A DNA stretch of 64,000 nucleotides from Bdellovibrionales bacterium Ga0074139 (GCA_001464795.1 LNEB01000004.1:1-64000); one strand, 5' to 3'; shown: positions 28,310 to 38,636, numbered from the stretch's first letter. Notes: a model not told the origin generated them from the letters alone. Made by a program: numbers and translations.

Positions 28310-28363
28310 AAATCAAAATTTATTTGTTTTTTAAGCTTAGAAAAAATGACATTTTCCTGCCAT

Positions 28364-28462
28364 TTTTACAGGCAAAATGACTAACGCCTTACAGTAATGG
28401 CGAAGGCGTCCCCTTAGGCTTGTTTTAATCCCATTTTCTGATATGAAAAGACTCTTATTTTT
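28364..28462 (-). repeat. Right arm of the 99-bp perfect inverted repeat
   Basis: Reverse complement of 28088-28186. It contains the leader of the glucoamylase gene and its first 20 coding bases (ATG at 28443), so both arms touch coding sequence. No Shine-Dalgarno is evident before that ATG; TTTCTGAT precedes it. Confidence 0.95.
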
Positions 28463-29720
28463 TTGTTTTGTTTTTTTTGCATCCGTAACCCCATTTGCAC
28501 AATCTCAAACCTTAGAATCCAAGCTGGATCAACAGTATCAAATTTCCATACAATCCATGCTTAAAAACTTTCCACAAAGCCAAAACACCGTGGGATCTGT
28601 GGCGGCCTCTCCGACAAAAGAGTACCAATACCATTGGTCCCGGGATGCGGCCTTGACTCATCAGGCTTTATTTGAAGTTTACAAGAGATCCACAAACACA
28701 AAAGCGAAAAATCAAATTATCAGTGCCTTCCAAAAATGGGTGGGATTTGAAAAACGAGCCATTCAAAATGCGATCCGTAGCGGACTGGGATCGGGCGAGC
28801 CAAAATTTCAATTGAACGGCGACACTTTTAAAGGCGAATGGGGAAGGCCCCAAAATGATGGACCAGCTGTAAGAGCCCTTGTCATGAGCGCTTGGGCCCT
28901 TGAGCTTATTCAGCTGGGGCGAAAAGATTGGGTTTTAAAAAATCTCTATCGCCCTGAAATCCCTGCTCAATTAATTGTAAAATCTGATCTGGAATTCACA
29001 GCCCAAAATTGGAATGTGGCCTCTTTTGATCTTTGGGAAGAAATTAAAGGGCTTAATTTCTATACGCTTGCGATGCAAAGAAAATCATTACTGATCGGAG
29101 CTGAACTTGCAAAACAGCTGGGTGATCCCGGTGCTGCCAGATACTATTTAGAACAAGCAGGTCTTATTTTAAATTTAATGAACCGGTTTTATAACTCCGA
29201 GCTTGGCTACATTGTGGCTATCCAAAATCAAGTGGATGGCTGGGGACACAAAAATTCGAATTTGGATGTGGCTGTTGTCTTAGCCACTGTTCAGGGTTTT
29301 TTAGACCAGGACTACATTCGTACTCACTCAAAGCCAATTTTACAGACAGCACAAAAATTAGAAAATGTTTTTTCTGCGCTCTATCCAGTCAATAAAAATA
29401 AAAATGTCCCAGTGATTGGCAGATATGCCGAAGATGTTTACGATGGCTTCGGATTTTCTGGTGGAAACCCCTGGTTTATCACCACCCATGCCCACGCTGA
29501 ACTTTACTGTAAGTTGGGAAGGCTCAGTCAAAGATCCTCTAATCAATTACAACAAAAGGGCCTTCAGTTTCTTGCTCGGACCCTTGAGCACCGTGATCAA
29601 AACACAGGCGAAATGGCCGAGCAAATCAGTCGCTTCAATGGCTACTTGGTGGGCGTCAGTCATTTGACCTGGAGCTATGCAAGTTTCATCACAGCCTATC
29701 ATTCTTGCTTGGGTCGCTAG
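28443..29720 (+). CDS. Secreted GH15 glucoamylase-like glucosidase
   Basis: 425 residues with a signal peptide (MKRLLFF...FAQSQ). GH15 markers are YHWSRDAAL, WGRPQNDGPAVRA, the catalytic acid in FDLWEEIKG, NPWFITT and the catalytic base region MAEQISRFNGY. The family releases glucose from starch, glycogen or maltodextrin ends. Exported, so it would work on glucans in the periplasm or prey. It directly precedes a glucose-type PTS, with the EIICBA start right after its stop, so the released sugar is probably the PTS substrate. Its leader and first codons are part of the inverted repeat. Confidence 0.92.
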   Translation: MKRLLFFCFVFFASVTPFAQSQTLESKLDQQYQISIQSMLKNFPQSQNTVGSVAASPTKEYQYHWSRDAALTHQALFEVYKRSTNTKAKNQIISAFQKWVGFEKRAIQNAIRSGLGSGEPKFQLNGDTFKGEWGRPQNDGPAVRALVMSAWALELIQLGRKDWVLKNLYRPEIPAQLIVKSDLEFTAQNWNVASFDLWEEIKGLNFYTLAMQRKSLLIGAELAKQLGDPGAARYYLEQAGLILNLMNRFYNSELGYIVAIQNQVDGWGHKNSNLDVAVVLATVQGFLDQDYIRTHSKPILQTAQKLENVFSALYPVNKNKNVPVIGRYAEDVYDGFGFSGGNPWFITTHAHAELYCKLGRLSQRSSNQLQQKGLQFLARTLEHRDQNTGEMAEQISRFNGYLVGVSHLTWSYASFITAYHSCLGR

Positions 29721-31598
29721 TTGAAAATCACATCACAAATTTTTTCAGTTTTACAGCGTGTGGGTCAATCTTTGATGGTCCCTGTTTCTGTCCTTCCTGC
29801 TGCAGGCCTTTTGATCGCTTTTGGAAGATTGTTTCCTGACTCAAGTCTTATGAATGCTTTATTTGTAAAAGGCGGGCTTTCGGTTTTTGAAAACCTCTCG
29901 GTGCTTTTTGCCATCGGGGTGGCCATTGGTTTCACAGGTGGAGCTGGGATCGCAGGACTCGCTTCAGCTGTGGGTTATTTTTTGCTAAAAACTTTATTAG
30001 GTGTCATCGGAGATTTTTTTAAACTGCCTGCCATCGACACCGGAGTGTTCGGTGGAATTCTTGTGGGCCTCACCGCTTCTTGGGTTTATTTTAAATTTTC
30101 TGATGTCAAGCTTCCGCAATTCTTAGGATTTTTTTCAGGCAAAAGACTTGTGCCGATTATGACCGCTGTCATGACTCTGTTTTTAGCAGGCTTACTTTCT
30201 CTGATCTGGCCTCCTGTTCAAGAAGGCATCAGACTTTTTGGAGCTTGGGTCAGCGAATCTCAGTTTGGCCCTGCCTTTTATGCAGCAGGAAAAAGACTTT
30301 TAATCCCCGTAGGACTACATCATGTTTACTACCCTTCATTTCTTTATGAGTTTGGCGAGTTCATCACAGCCTCCGGTGACATTGTTCGTGGAGACTCGGC
30401 CAGATACTATGCGGGTGACCCCACGGCCGGAAGATTTATGGCCTCTGAATTCCCCATCATGCTGTTTGGCTTACCAGCGGCAGCTCTAGCCATTACACTT
30501 CGAGCTTGGCAACAGAATCGAAAAATCATCTCAGGGGTGATGTTTTCAGCAGCATTGACATCAATACTGACAGGAATCACTGAGCCCATTGAATTTTCAT
30601 TTATTTTTGTAGCTCCCCTTTTGTTTGCTATTCACGTTCTATTTGCTTTCTTATCAGGCTTTTTAACGGAATTTTTTGACATTCAACTGGGCTATACTTT
30701 TTCAGCTTCTATGATTGATTTTGCTACAGGCTACTTCAATCAAAAAAACTCCATGTACCTGTGGCTAATTGTGGGACCTATCATTGGAACTCTTTATTTT
30801 TTTAGTTTTTATTATTTAATTCAAAAATTCAATTTCCTTACTCCTGGCCGAGAGAATCTAAGCGATGAGCCAGTGGCAAAAAATAAAAAATCAAGCCTTG
30901 CACCTACAGATTTAGCAGCAAAAATATTAAGCGCTTTAGGTGGTGGATCTAACATCCTACATATCGATGCTTGCATCACAAGATTACGACTACAGGTGAA
31001 ACAAGCTGAGCTCGTTCAAGAATCAGTCTTAAAATCTCTTGGTGCCAGCGGAACTCTAAAATCAGGCTCTAATATCCAGGTCGTTTTTGGAACACAATCT
31101 GATCAAATCAAAGAGCAAATTAAAGAATTAATGAAGATTAATTTCTTAAATCCTTTGTCTGGAAAAATTATAAGTTTAAATCAAGTCCCCGATGCCACTT
31201 TTGCAAATAAAATTTTAGGTGATGGTTTTGCAGTCATTCCGGATGATGGCCTAGTCGTCAGTCCTTTTCATGCGACCGTTGTAACATTGATTGGAACTCA
31301 GCATGCTATTGGCCTTCTAAGCGATCAGGGCGTGGAAGTTTTGATTCACATCGGGATCGATACCGTTAAAATGAAAGGTCAGGGATTTAAAGCTCTAGTA
31401 TCAGAGGGACAGAGTGTAAAGCCCGGAGAGCCTTTAATTCAATTTGATTTAGATTTAGTAAGAACGATGAGCCCTTCTATTATCACACCAGTTATTTTCA
31501 CTAATACCGATGAGCTTCAATGGGACACATCTCACATTATGGATCGAGATTTTAAAAATTCACAACCACTTATGACCGTCGTTAAAAAAGGAAATTAG
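29721..31598 (+). CDS. PTS glucose-family permease EIICBA
   Basis: 625 residues in the order EIIC (about 1-370, ten or so helices), EIIB (about 395-475) and EIIA (about 490-620). EIIC carries GLHHVYYPSF and YYAGDPTAGRFMASEFP, closer to glucose PtsG than to NagE. The EIIB phospho-Cys is in HIDACITRLR and the EIIA phospho-His in IHIGIDTVKMKG. It imports a sugar, most likely glucose, and phosphorylates it. The start is TTG at 29721 immediately after the GH15 stop; the N-terminal VGQSLMVPVSVLPAAG is typical, so the start is right within a few codons. Confidence 0.93.
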   Translation: MKITSQIFSVLQRVGQSLMVPVSVLPAAGLLIAFGRLFPDSSLMNALFVKGGLSVFENLSVLFAIGVAIGFTGGAGIAGLASAVGYFLLKTLLGVIGDFFKLPAIDTGVFGGILVGLTASWVYFKFSDVKLPQFLGFFSGKRLVPIMTAVMTLFLAGLLSLIWPPVQEGIRLFGAWVSESQFGPAFYAAGKRLLIPVGLHHVYYPSFLYEFGEFITASGDIVRGDSARYYAGDPTAGRFMASEFPIMLFGLPAAALAITLRAWQQNRKIISGVMFSAALTSILTGITEPIEFSFIFVAPLLFAIHVLFAFLSGFLTEFFDIQLGYTFSASMIDFATGYFNQKNSMYLWLIVGPIIGTLYFFSFYYLIQKFNFLTPGRENLSDEPVAKNKKSSLAPTDLAAKILSALGGGSNILHIDACITRLRLQVKQAELVQESVLKSLGASGTLKSGSNIQVVFGTQSDQIKEQIKELMKINFLNPLSGKIISLNQVPDATFANKILGDGFAVIPDDGLVVSPFHATVVTLIGTQHAIGLLSDQGVEVLIHIGIDTVKMKGQGFKALVSEGQSVKPGEPLIQFDLDLVRTMSPSIITPVIFTNTDELQWDTSHIMDRDFKNSQPLMTVVKKGN

Positions 31599-31602
31599 TT
31601 TT

Positions 31603-31866
31603 ATGAAAATTGAAACAGTTGTACACGTTAAAAGTGAGTCAGGATTACACGCAAGACCTGCAGGAGTTCTTGTGAAATCCGCTTCTCAGTTTAAGGCCAA
31701 AATTGAACTCGAAAAAAATGGTGTCAGAAAAAATGCAAAATCGATCATGAGCCTCATGTCACTAGGAGCCGTTTTTGGGGACCAACTGACTTTGATCACT
31801 GAGGGTGAAGATGCCGATCATGCTGCTACAATTTTAAAAACATTATTCGAAACAAAGTTTGAATGA
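31603..31866 (+). CDS. ptsH: Phosphocarrier protein HPr
   Basis: 87 residues. The phosphorylated His is His16 in GLHARPA, and Ser46 in KSIMSL is at the HPr-kinase position. It passes phosphate from Enzyme I to EIIA. It starts four bases after the EIICBA stop and overlaps ptsI by four bases (ATGA). Confidence 0.96.
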   Translation: MKIETVVHVKSESGLHARPAGVLVKSASQFKAKIELEKNGVRKNAKSIMSLMSLGAVFGDQLTLITEGEDADHAATILKTLFETKFE

Positions 31867-33575
31867 AGCAAGTCCTTTTTGGCAAAACATGTTTTCCTGG
31901 AATTGCCATAGGGCCTGCTGTTTGGTTCAGATCAACACAGATCAATCTGGAAAATATCAAGACCGAAACCCCTGCCATTGAAATTCAAAAGTTAGAAATC
32001 GCATTTCAAAAAACTGAATCCAGTCTTAAAATTCTGATTGAATCTCAGCAATCAGACTCAAAAGATATTTCAATCTCAAAAGATATTTTAGAAGCCCATT
32101 TGATGATGCTAGGTGATCCAGAATGGAAAGGGCAAACTTTAGAATTTATCCAGCAAGGAAAAAGTGCTGCTGTCAGCCTTAAAGAATCCAGCCAGATTTT
32201 TAAATCCATGCTTGAAAGTTTAGATGATGAGTACCTTAAAGCCAGAGCCCATGACATTGAAGATTTGTCTTATCAGGTGCTGACCCATTTAACCGGTCAA
32301 GGTTTGGATAAGTTGAAATTAACTGAACCCTGTATTTTGGTGGCAAAAGGTTTACTTCCCAGTGAGTTTTTAAGTTTAGACAAAAAAAAACTTTTGGGAC
32401 TAATTTTTGAAAACTCCAGCAATACTTCACACACTGCCATTTTAGCTAAAACATTTGAAATCCCCTGTATCGTGGGTGTGCACAATTTGAGTGATTTTAT
32501 ATTTGAAAAGAATTTAATCATCATGGATGCACTCAAAGCTCAGATACAAACAGAACCAAGCCTTGAAGCTCAGAATTTAGCTTTGAAAGAGCTTGAGTCG
32601 CAAAAAGAAGAAAGCAAAAATCTAGAAATTTTTATTAGCAAAAAATCCATAAGTCAGGATCACATTTCATTTGAGGTCGCCAGTAACTTAAGCTGCATCG
32701 ATGATATGAAACTTGCTATCCAAAAAGGGACAGAAGGCTGTGGCCTATTTAGATCAGAGTTCTTACTGCTTGATCAAAAATCGATGCCTAGCGAAGAAGA
32801 ACAATTTCAAACTTATAAAACTCTTGTTCAAAGTTTAGCTCCATCAAAAGCTGTCATTCGCTTGTTCGATATCGGCGGTGATAAACAACTGCCCTTTCTT
32901 CAGTTACCAAAAGAAGAAAATCCTTTCCTTGGACTTCGTGGATTACGACTTTCATTAAGCCAACCCGATATCTTATTAAAGCCTCAACTGCGGGCTTTAT
33001 TAAGATCAGCACCTTACGGGAAGCTGGCGATCATGGCACCCATGGTGACCACTTTGGGTGAAGTCCAAGACTTCAAAATGGCATTAAAAACTTGCGAGAA
33101 TGAACTTTTATCTGAAGGGCTTTTATCAACACCACCATCCTATGAAGTCGGAATCATGGTGGAGGTTCCTGCAATTGCACTGATATTAAATGATTTAATT
33201 CCGCATCTGAACTTCGTAAGCGTTGGAACCAATGATCTGATTCAGTATTTGTGTGCCACAGACCGAATGAACTCTACCGTTTCTCATCTGCATGATGCCT
33301 ATCACCCTGCAGTTTTAAGATTTCTTTATTTAATATCAAACGAACTTAAAAACTCTACAGTTTGGATGGGCCTTTGCGGAGAATTGGCTGCGCAAAATGA
33401 TTATGTTCCACTGCTGATGGCCATGGGCTTTAAAGAGCTTAGTGTCAGTCCTGGGTCCTTACTTAAAACTCGCGCAAAAGTTTGTGGCACTTCCGTTGAA
33501 GCGAGCCAAAAGATTCTTCAGTTGGCTTTGAAGGCTAAAAGCTCTGCAGAGTTAAAAAACCTTTTACAAAATTAA
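31863..33575 (+). CDS. ptsI: PTS Enzyme I
   Basis: 570 residues, the usual length. The phospho-His is His190 in SNTSHTAI; the PEP-binding barrel shows FRSEFLLLD, RLFDIGGDK, MVEVPA, GTNDLIQY and GLCGELA. It uses PEP to phosphorylate HPr. Last gene of a four-gene operon that holds a complete PTS with a glucan-degrading enzyme. Confidence 0.96.
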   Translation: MKQVLFGKTCFPGIAIGPAVWFRSTQINLENIKTETPAIEIQKLEIAFQKTESSLKILIESQQSDSKDISISKDILEAHLMMLGDPEWKGQTLEFIQQGKSAAVSLKESSQIFKSMLESLDDEYLKARAHDIEDLSYQVLTHLTGQGLDKLKLTEPCILVAKGLLPSEFLSLDKKKLLGLIFENSSNTSHTAILAKTFEIPCIVGVHNLSDFIFEKNLIIMDALKAQIQTEPSLEAQNLALKELESQKEESKNLEIFISKKSISQDHISFEVASNLSCIDDMKLAIQKGTEGCGLFRSEFLLLDQKSMPSEEEQFQTYKTLVQSLAPSKAVIRLFDIGGDKQLPFLQLPKEENPFLGLRGLRLSLSQPDILLKPQLRALLRSAPYGKLAIMAPMVTTLGEVQDFKMALKTCENELLSEGLLSTPPSYEVGIMVEVPAIALILNDLIPHLNFVSVGTNDLIQYLCATDRMNSTVSHLHDAYHPAVLRFLYLISNELKNSTVWMGLCGELAAQNDYVPLLMAMGFKELSVSPGSLLKTRAKVCGTSVEASQKILQLALKAKSSAELKNLLQN

Positions 33576-33606
33576 ACTCAACAAAACATTAAACTCACTC
33601 GTCCGA

Positions 33607-33657
33607 GTCTGTCCGGTGGGCCGGACTGACTTGGGGCAGTAACGTGCCTGGTACCCC
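33607..33657 (-). repeat. Dispersed gene-end repeat, copy B
   Basis: Between the convergent ptsI and icmF. Hairpin GTC-T-GTCCGG, loop TGGG, CCGGAC-T-GAC at 33607-33630 and the conserved block at 33633-33657. Read from icmF, the order is stop codon (TAG overlapping the block), block, hairpin, as in copies A and C. No T-tract follows, so intrinsic termination is less certain here. Confidence 0.82.
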
Positions 33658-36600
33658 TAGAGGTTACGGCGATACTGGCCGCCCACTTCGAACAGGGCCT
33701 GAGTCATTTGGTGAAGACTGCAGTGCCTTGAGGCTTCCATCAAAGATTCAAAAACATTTCCGCCTTCAAGTACAGTTTTTTGCAATTCTTTTAGCTTTTC
33801 AGCTGAAAGATCTGCATGAGCTTTTTGAAAACTTTGAACGGACACAAGCTGATGATTTTTTTCTTCAAAGCTAGCCCGGGCGAGTTCAATTTTTGGTGGA
33901 ATAAAATCTTGTTTTAAAGTTTTTGGATCAATAAATGTATTCACACCGATGATGGGAAGACGTCCATCGTGCTTCAAAGTTTCGTAGTACAAAGATTCCT
34001 CTTGGATGCGGGACCTTTGATACTGAGTTTCCATGGCACCGAGCACTCCACCGCGCTCGTTGATACGCATAAATTCTGTAAGTACGGCTTCTTCCACAAG
34101 CTCTGTGAGCTCTTCTAAAAAGTAGCTGCCTTGGAGTGGATTTTCATTTTTAGTCATACCAAATTCTTTATTAATAATCATCTGAATTGCCATGGCCCTA
34201 CGAACAGATTCTTCTGTAGGTGTGGTGATCGCTTCATCATAAGCATTGGTGTGCAAAGAATTACAATTGTCATAAAGTGCAATCAAAGCCTGAAGTGTGG
34301 TTCTGATGTCATTAAAATCAATTTCTTGAGCATGCAGCGATCTACCGCTGGTTTGAATATGATATTTTAATTTCTGTGATCTGTCGCTGGCCTGATAAAG
34401 ATCACGCATGGCAATCGCCCAAATTCTTCTAGCCACTCTTCCAAGCACTGTGTACTCTGGATCCAAGCCGTTAGAAAAAAAGAAGGATAAATTAGGAGCA
34501 AAGTCATCCACCTTCATGCCGCGAGATTTGTAGTACTCGACGAACGTAAAACCATTGGACAAAGTAAAAGCCAATTGGCTAATGGGGTTGGCGCCGGCCT
34601 CTGCGATGTGATAGCCCGAAATACTGACTGAATAAAAATTTCTTATTTTATGATCAATAAAAAAGGACTGAATATCACCCATCATTTTGAGAGCAAACTG
34701 AATGGAAAATATGCAGGTGTTTTGCCCTTGATCTTCTTTTAAAATATCCGCTTGCACCGTGCCTCGGACTTGAGTGAGCGTCCAATTTTTTACTTCTTGA
34801 AATTCTTTTTCATTTATTTTCCGACCTAGCTCTTTTTCTTTTTTCTCGACCTGCTGATCAATCGCAGTATTAAAATAAAAAGCAAGGATCATGGGTGCAG
34901 GACCATTAATGGTCATGCTAACTGATGTATTGGGCGAGCATAAATCAAAACCTGCGTACAACTTTTTCATGTCGTCTAGGGTGCAAACACTAACTCCTGA
35001 TTCCCCGACTTTTCCGAAAATATCGGGGCGAGTCGTGGGATCAAAGCCATACAAAGTCACACTGTCAAAGGCTGTGGATAGCCTCAATGCACTTTCACCT
35101 TTTGTTAGATAATGAAATCTTTTATTTGTCCGGTCTGGTGTGCCCTCGCCTGCAAACATACGCTTAGGGTCTTCGTCGGTTCTTTTTAAATTAAACACAC
35201 CGCACGTATAAGGAAACTCTCCGGGAACATTTTCTAAATTAAGATATTTAAGCCTGTCACCCCAATCATTGATTTGTGGGACACTGACTCGGGGGATTTC
35301 TAAACCACTTAAGGAAGTGGATTTCATAGGCTGCTTGATTTCTTTATCACGAACGAAATAAGTGAGCTCTTTCGCTTTATACTTTTGAATCAATTGATCC
35401 CAAGAATTCAAAGACCCAAGCTCGGCCGCTGTGAAGTCTTTTTCTAATTCTTTTTCTAATGTTTCAAGCTCGGCTTGATTTTTTAATTTAGGTTTTAATA
35501 ATTTTAAAGCCCCCAGTTCGGAAGCTTTCTTAGCCAGTTTCAAAGTTCTATCTTTATAACCCCGAACGGTTTTTACGATTTCAGCTAAATAGTTTTGCCT
35601 TTCAGCAGGAATGATCACGTGCTCATCGGCCGCTAAAATGGATTTTTTAGTGATATCACTGATTTTAAAAGTGTCTTCCGACTTTGCTAAAACATCAGAA
35701 AGGTGAAAGAAAAGTTGATTGACCCCACCATCATTGAACTGACTGGCTTGAGTGAGAAACACAGGCACTGCGGTTTCTTGATCAAATAGCTTTCTAGATC
35801 TTTTAAATTGCTTGGTCACATCTCTTAAAGCGTCTAAAGCTCCACGACGATCCGCTTTATTCACAGCAATCATATCAGCGAAATCGATCATATCAATTTT
35901 TTCTAATTGTGACTGAGCACCAAAATCAGAGGTCATCACATACAACGAATGATCTGATACTTCCGTGATCGCCATATTGCCTTGGCCAATTCCTGAGGTT
36001 TCTGCGATGATCAAATCAAAATCAAATTTTTGTAAAGCACTTAAAACATCCGGCAAACTTTGCGCTATTTCTTTTCCCGAGCCCCTAGATGCTAGCGAGC
36101 GCATAAAAATGCGGTCTCTGGAAAGAGAGTTCATTCGGATACGGTCCCCTAAAAGACCGCCTCCGGTTTTTCGTTTTGTGGGATCCACACAAACGATGGC
36201 AATTTTTTTATCCACGTAGGTGTTTAAAAATCTTTGCGCGAGCTCGTCGATCAAAGAGGACTTCCCTGCGCCGCCCGTTCCAGTAATACCTAAAACAGGA
36301 GTTTTTGATTTTTTATTTTTAAAGTTTTCTAAAGTTTTTGTTAGATTTAAATCTTTTTTATTTTCAATGGCTGATAAGTAAACCCCTAAATCCTGAGAAG
36401 GTACAGGATCCTTTTGGTAGGGATTTTCTTTGAGTTTATTTTTTACAGGATAATTTTTTTGAACGGCCTGGTTCACATCAAAGTCACAGGCGTCCACAAT
36501 CATTTTGATCATGCCTTCTAGGCCTAAGCGTCTTCCATCATCAGGGTGAAAAATTTGATCTATCCCGTAGGCTTCTAATTCTTTCTTTTCGTCGTAAATG

Positions 36601-36899
36601 ATAACTCCGCCGCCACCACCAAATATTTTCACGTATCCTGCACCGGATTCCACAAGCAGGTCTTTCAAGTACTTGAAGTACTCCATATGACCGCCTTGAT
36701 AAGATGACACACAAACACCTTGAGCACCCTCTTGAAGCACAGCTTTTGCCACATCTGCAACAGATTGGTTGTGACCCAAGTGAATCACCTCAGCGCCCAT
36801 ATCTTGAAGAATTCTTCGCATGATATTAATGCTGGCATCATGACCATCAAAAAGACTGGCCGCTGTGACAATTCGAACAGGATTTTTTAACTGATTCAC
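33657..36899 (-). CDS. icmF: Fused isobutyryl-CoA mutase IcmF
   Basis: Adenosylcobalamin-dependent interconversion of isobutyryl-CoA and n-butyryl-CoA, 1080 residues. Order: B12-binding domain (1-140, with DGHDAS at 18-23 supplying the His ligand), a MeaI-like G-protein chaperone (about 200-430, Walker A GTGGAGKS near 207-214, [17 protein letters not shown] and NKAD) and the TIM-barrel mutase (about 530-1080, with FPYTCGVF and [13 protein letters not shown]). Start is GTG at 36899 after AGGAG. It is downstream of hbd and a crotonase, so butyryl-CoA would flow into beta-oxidation. The stop codon abuts repeat copy B. Confidence 0.94.
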   Translation of the reverse strand: MNQLKNPVRIVTAASLFDGHDASINIMRRILQDMGAEVIHLGHNQSVADVAKAVLQEGAQGVCVSSYQGGHMEYFKYLKDLLVESGAGYVKIFGGGGGVIIYDEKKELEAYGIDQIFHPDDGRRLGLEGMIKMIVDACDFDVNQAVQKNYPVKNKLKENPYQKDPVPSQDLGVYLSAIENKKDLNLTKTLENFKNKKSKTPVLGITGTGGAGKSSLIDELAQRFLNTYVDKKIAIVCVDPTKRKTGGGLLGDRIRMNSLSRDRIFMRSLASRGSGKEIAQSLPDVLSALQKFDFDLIIAETSGIGQGNMAITEVSDHSLYVMTSDFGAQSQLEKIDMIDFADMIAVNKADRRGALDALRDVTKQFKRSRKLFDQETAVPVFLTQASQFNDGGVNQLFFHLSDVLAKSEDTFKISDITKKSILAADEHVIIPAERQNYLAEIVKTVRGYKDRTLKLAKKASELGALKLLKPKLKNQAELETLEKELEKDFTAAELGSLNSWDQLIQKYKAKELTYFVRDKEIKQPMKSTSLSGLEIPRVSVPQINDWGDRLKYLNLENVPGEFPYTCGVFNLKRTDEDPKRMFAGEGTPDRTNKRFHYLTKGESALRLSTAFDSVTLYGFDPTTRPDIFGKVGESGVSVCTLDDMKKLYAGFDLCSPNTSVSMTINGPAPMILAFYFNTAIDQQVEKKEKELGRKINEKEFQEVKNWTLTQVRGTVQADILKEDQGQNTCIFSIQFALKMMGDIQSFFIDHKIRNFYSVSISGYHIAEAGANPISQLAFTLSNGFTFVEYYKSRGMKVDDFAPNLSFFFSNGLDPEYTVLGRVARRIWAIAMRDLYQASDRSQKLKYHIQTSGRSLHAQEIDFNDIRTTLQALIALYDNCNSLHTNAYDEAITTPTEESVRRAMAIQMIINKEFGMTKNENPLQGSYFLEELTELVEEAVLTEFMRINERGGVLGAMETQYQRSRIQEESLYYETLKHDGRLPIIGVNTFIDPKTLKQDFIPPKIELARASFEEKNHQLVSVQSFQKAHADLSAEKLKELQKTVLEGGNVFESLMEASRHCSLHQMTQALFEVGGQYRRNL

Positions 36900-36918
36900 G
36901 TTTCTTGCTCCTGGTGGT

Positions 36919-37713
36919 TTAGTGTCCTTGAAATTGGGCTTTTCGTTTTTCAGTGAAAGCTTTCATGCCTTCTTTGGAATCCAGGCTTGCAAACAACTCT
37001 GAAAATTGTTCGGCCTCAAATTCAAAACCTTTTTCGATATCCAAATCCCAAGTGGTCAAAATAGCTTTTTTACTGGCCTCAACAGCCAAGGGACCTTTTG
37101 TTAATATGGATTCAAAGCGCTTCATGACCTGCGGTAAAAGTTCGGCCTGAGTAGTGACCAAATTCACCAGGCCCATTTCATAAGCTCTGCTTGCCGTGAT
37201 CATATCACCTGAGTAAATCAGTTCTCGGGCTTTTCTAAGACCAATAGCTCTGGACAATCTAACGGTTCCACCAAAACCTGGAATAAGACCTAAAGACACT
37301 TCTGGTAAACCAAGCTTGGCATTATCGCTTGCAAAAATAAAATCACAAGCCAAAGCCAGTTCAAGTCCACCACCTAAGGCAAAGCCATTGACAGCTGCAA
37401 TCACTGGAATTTTTAAAAGTGCCAGTTCATGAAAAACACTTTGACCTTTTTTTCCAAACTGCAAAGCTTCTTCCGGTGAAAGGTTCAGCATTTCTTTTAT
37501 GTCGGCTCCGGCTACAAAGGCTTTTTCTCCGTGCCCTGTGATAATTAAACCTCTGGCATCTTCAAAGCTCATCTCGCTGATGAAGCGTAAGCTTTCAGCC
37601 ATTTCTGATAACACAAGATTGTTTAAAGCATTCAAAGCCTCTGGACGGTGAATCTCAAGGGTCCAAATGGAGTTTTGCGAAGAGAGTTTTAAAGTTTTAA
37701 AATCATACGCCAT
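36919..37713 (-). CDS. Enoyl-CoA hydratase
   Basis: 264 residues from the ATG at 37713, with ACGCGGAG upstream. Crotonase fold: oxyanion segments [11 protein letters not shown] and [17 protein letters not shown], catalytic Glu in [15 protein letters not shown]. It hydrates crotonyl-type enoyl-CoA. A longer frame to 37824 lies inside hbd in another frame and is rejected. The start overlaps the end of hbd by 11 bases. Part of hbd-crotonase-icmF. Confidence 0.92.
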   Translation of the reverse strand: MAYDFKTLKLSSQNSIWTLEIHRPEALNALNNLVLSEMAESLRFISEMSFEDARGLIITGHGEKAFVAGADIKEMLNLSPEEALQFGKKGQSVFHELALLKIPVIAAVNGFALGGGLELALACDFIFASDNAKLGLPEVSLGLIPGFGGTVRLSRAIGLRKARELIYSGDMITASRAYEMGLVNLVTTQAELLPQVMKRFESILTKGPLAVEASKKAILTTWDLDIEKGFEFEAEQFSELFASLDSKEGMKAFTEKRKAQFQGH

Positions 37714-38554
37714 ACTTGTAAACTCCGCGTCCTGATTTTCGCCCGAGCCATCCGGCTTCAACATATTTAACGAGTAAAGGACAAGGGCGATACTTGGAAT
37801 CACCAAGACCCTCATGAAGAACATTCATAATCGCAAGGCAAGTATCTAACCCAATAAAATCGGCCAAAGTGAGAGGTCCCATGGGCTGATTGGTTCCAAG
37901 CTTCATGGCTTCATCAATACTTGCGGCTTGTGCAACACCTTCATGCAAAGTGTAGAAAGCTTCATTAATCATGGGCATTAAAACTCGGTTCACAATAAAG
38001 CCTGGCATGTCCTTTGTGCTTTCCACAAAAGTTTTCCCTAAAGATTCAGCAAGCTGTTTTGTTTTTTGAAAAGTTTCATCAGAGGTTTGTAAACCCCTGA
38101 TTCCTTCCACAAGCTTCATCAGTGGCACCGGATTCATGAAGTGCATTCCTGCTACTTGCTCGGGACGTTTGGTGACGGACGCAATTTTTGTGATCGAAAT
38201 CGATGAGGTGTTTGATAACAGTAGAGCTTCTTTTTTTACTATCTCATCGAGCTTTTTAAAAATCTGCAATTTTAGATCAATGTTTTCAGTGGCCGCTTCA
38301 ATAACTGCATCACAGTTTTTTAAACTTTCTAGGTTGGTTGAGGTCTCGATTTTTCCAAGCAAAGTTTTTTTCTGATCCTCTGTCATGGTTTGTTTTTTAA
38401 TCAAGCGATCACAGGATCCCGCAATGGTTTGCATACCTTTTTCTAGAGCTTGAGATGCTACATCTGTCATGATCACATTCAAACCCTGGGCTGCAATGAC
38501 CTGAGCAATTCCGTTACCCATTTGACCGGCACCGATGACACCAATTAACTTCAT
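37703..38554 (-). CDS. hbd: 3-hydroxybutyryl-CoA dehydrogenase
   Basis: 283 residues. NAD loop GVIGAGQMGNGIAQ (5-18), NTSSISITKIA, catalytic His in GMHFMNPVPLMKLVE, and the C-terminal helical domain ending [10 protein letters not shown]. It oxidises 3-hydroxyacyl-CoA to the 3-keto form. First gene of the unit; AAAAAGGGGAAAGATT precedes the ATG. Confidence 0.95.
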   Translation of the reverse strand: MKLIGVIGAGQMGNGIAQVIAAQGLNVIMTDVASQALEKGMQTIAGSCDRLIKKQTMTEDQKKTLLGKIETSTNLESLKNCDAVIEAATENIDLKLQIFKKLDEIVKKEALLLSNTSSISITKIASVTKRPEQVAGMHFMNPVPLMKLVEGIRGLQTSDETFQKTKQLAESLGKTFVESTKDMPGFIVNRVLMPMINEAFYTLHEGVAQAASIDEAMKLGTNQPMGPLTLADFIGLDTCLAIMNVLHEGLGDSKYRPCPLLVKYVEAGWLGRKSGRGVYKYGV

Positions 38555-38636
38555 AATCTTTCCCCTTTTTGAGAGTTCATAGTGTTATCAAAGGTCCCCC
38601 TTCGGCACACGACACCACACAGCGTAAAACCTGGCC

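Larger units (their letters stand above)
28187..28363. other. 177-bp spacer between the inverted-repeat arms
   Basis: The spacer has no gene. It holds one copy of the dispersed gene-end repeat (28251-28274), its intrinsic terminator (28275-28309) and an AT-rich tail (28310-28360) that could contain a promoter. With the arms it makes a 347-base gene-free stretch. Recombination between the arms would flip exactly this segment. Confidence 0.85.

Noticed and set aside
28088-28462. Insertion sequence or MITE ends
   Set aside because: No transposase, no target-site duplication visible, and the arms overlap the coding ends of two intact genes.
37714-37824. Extended N-terminus of the crotonase
   Set aside because: Lies inside hbd in a different frame and does not look like crotonase; GGAG and ATG at 37713 fit better.
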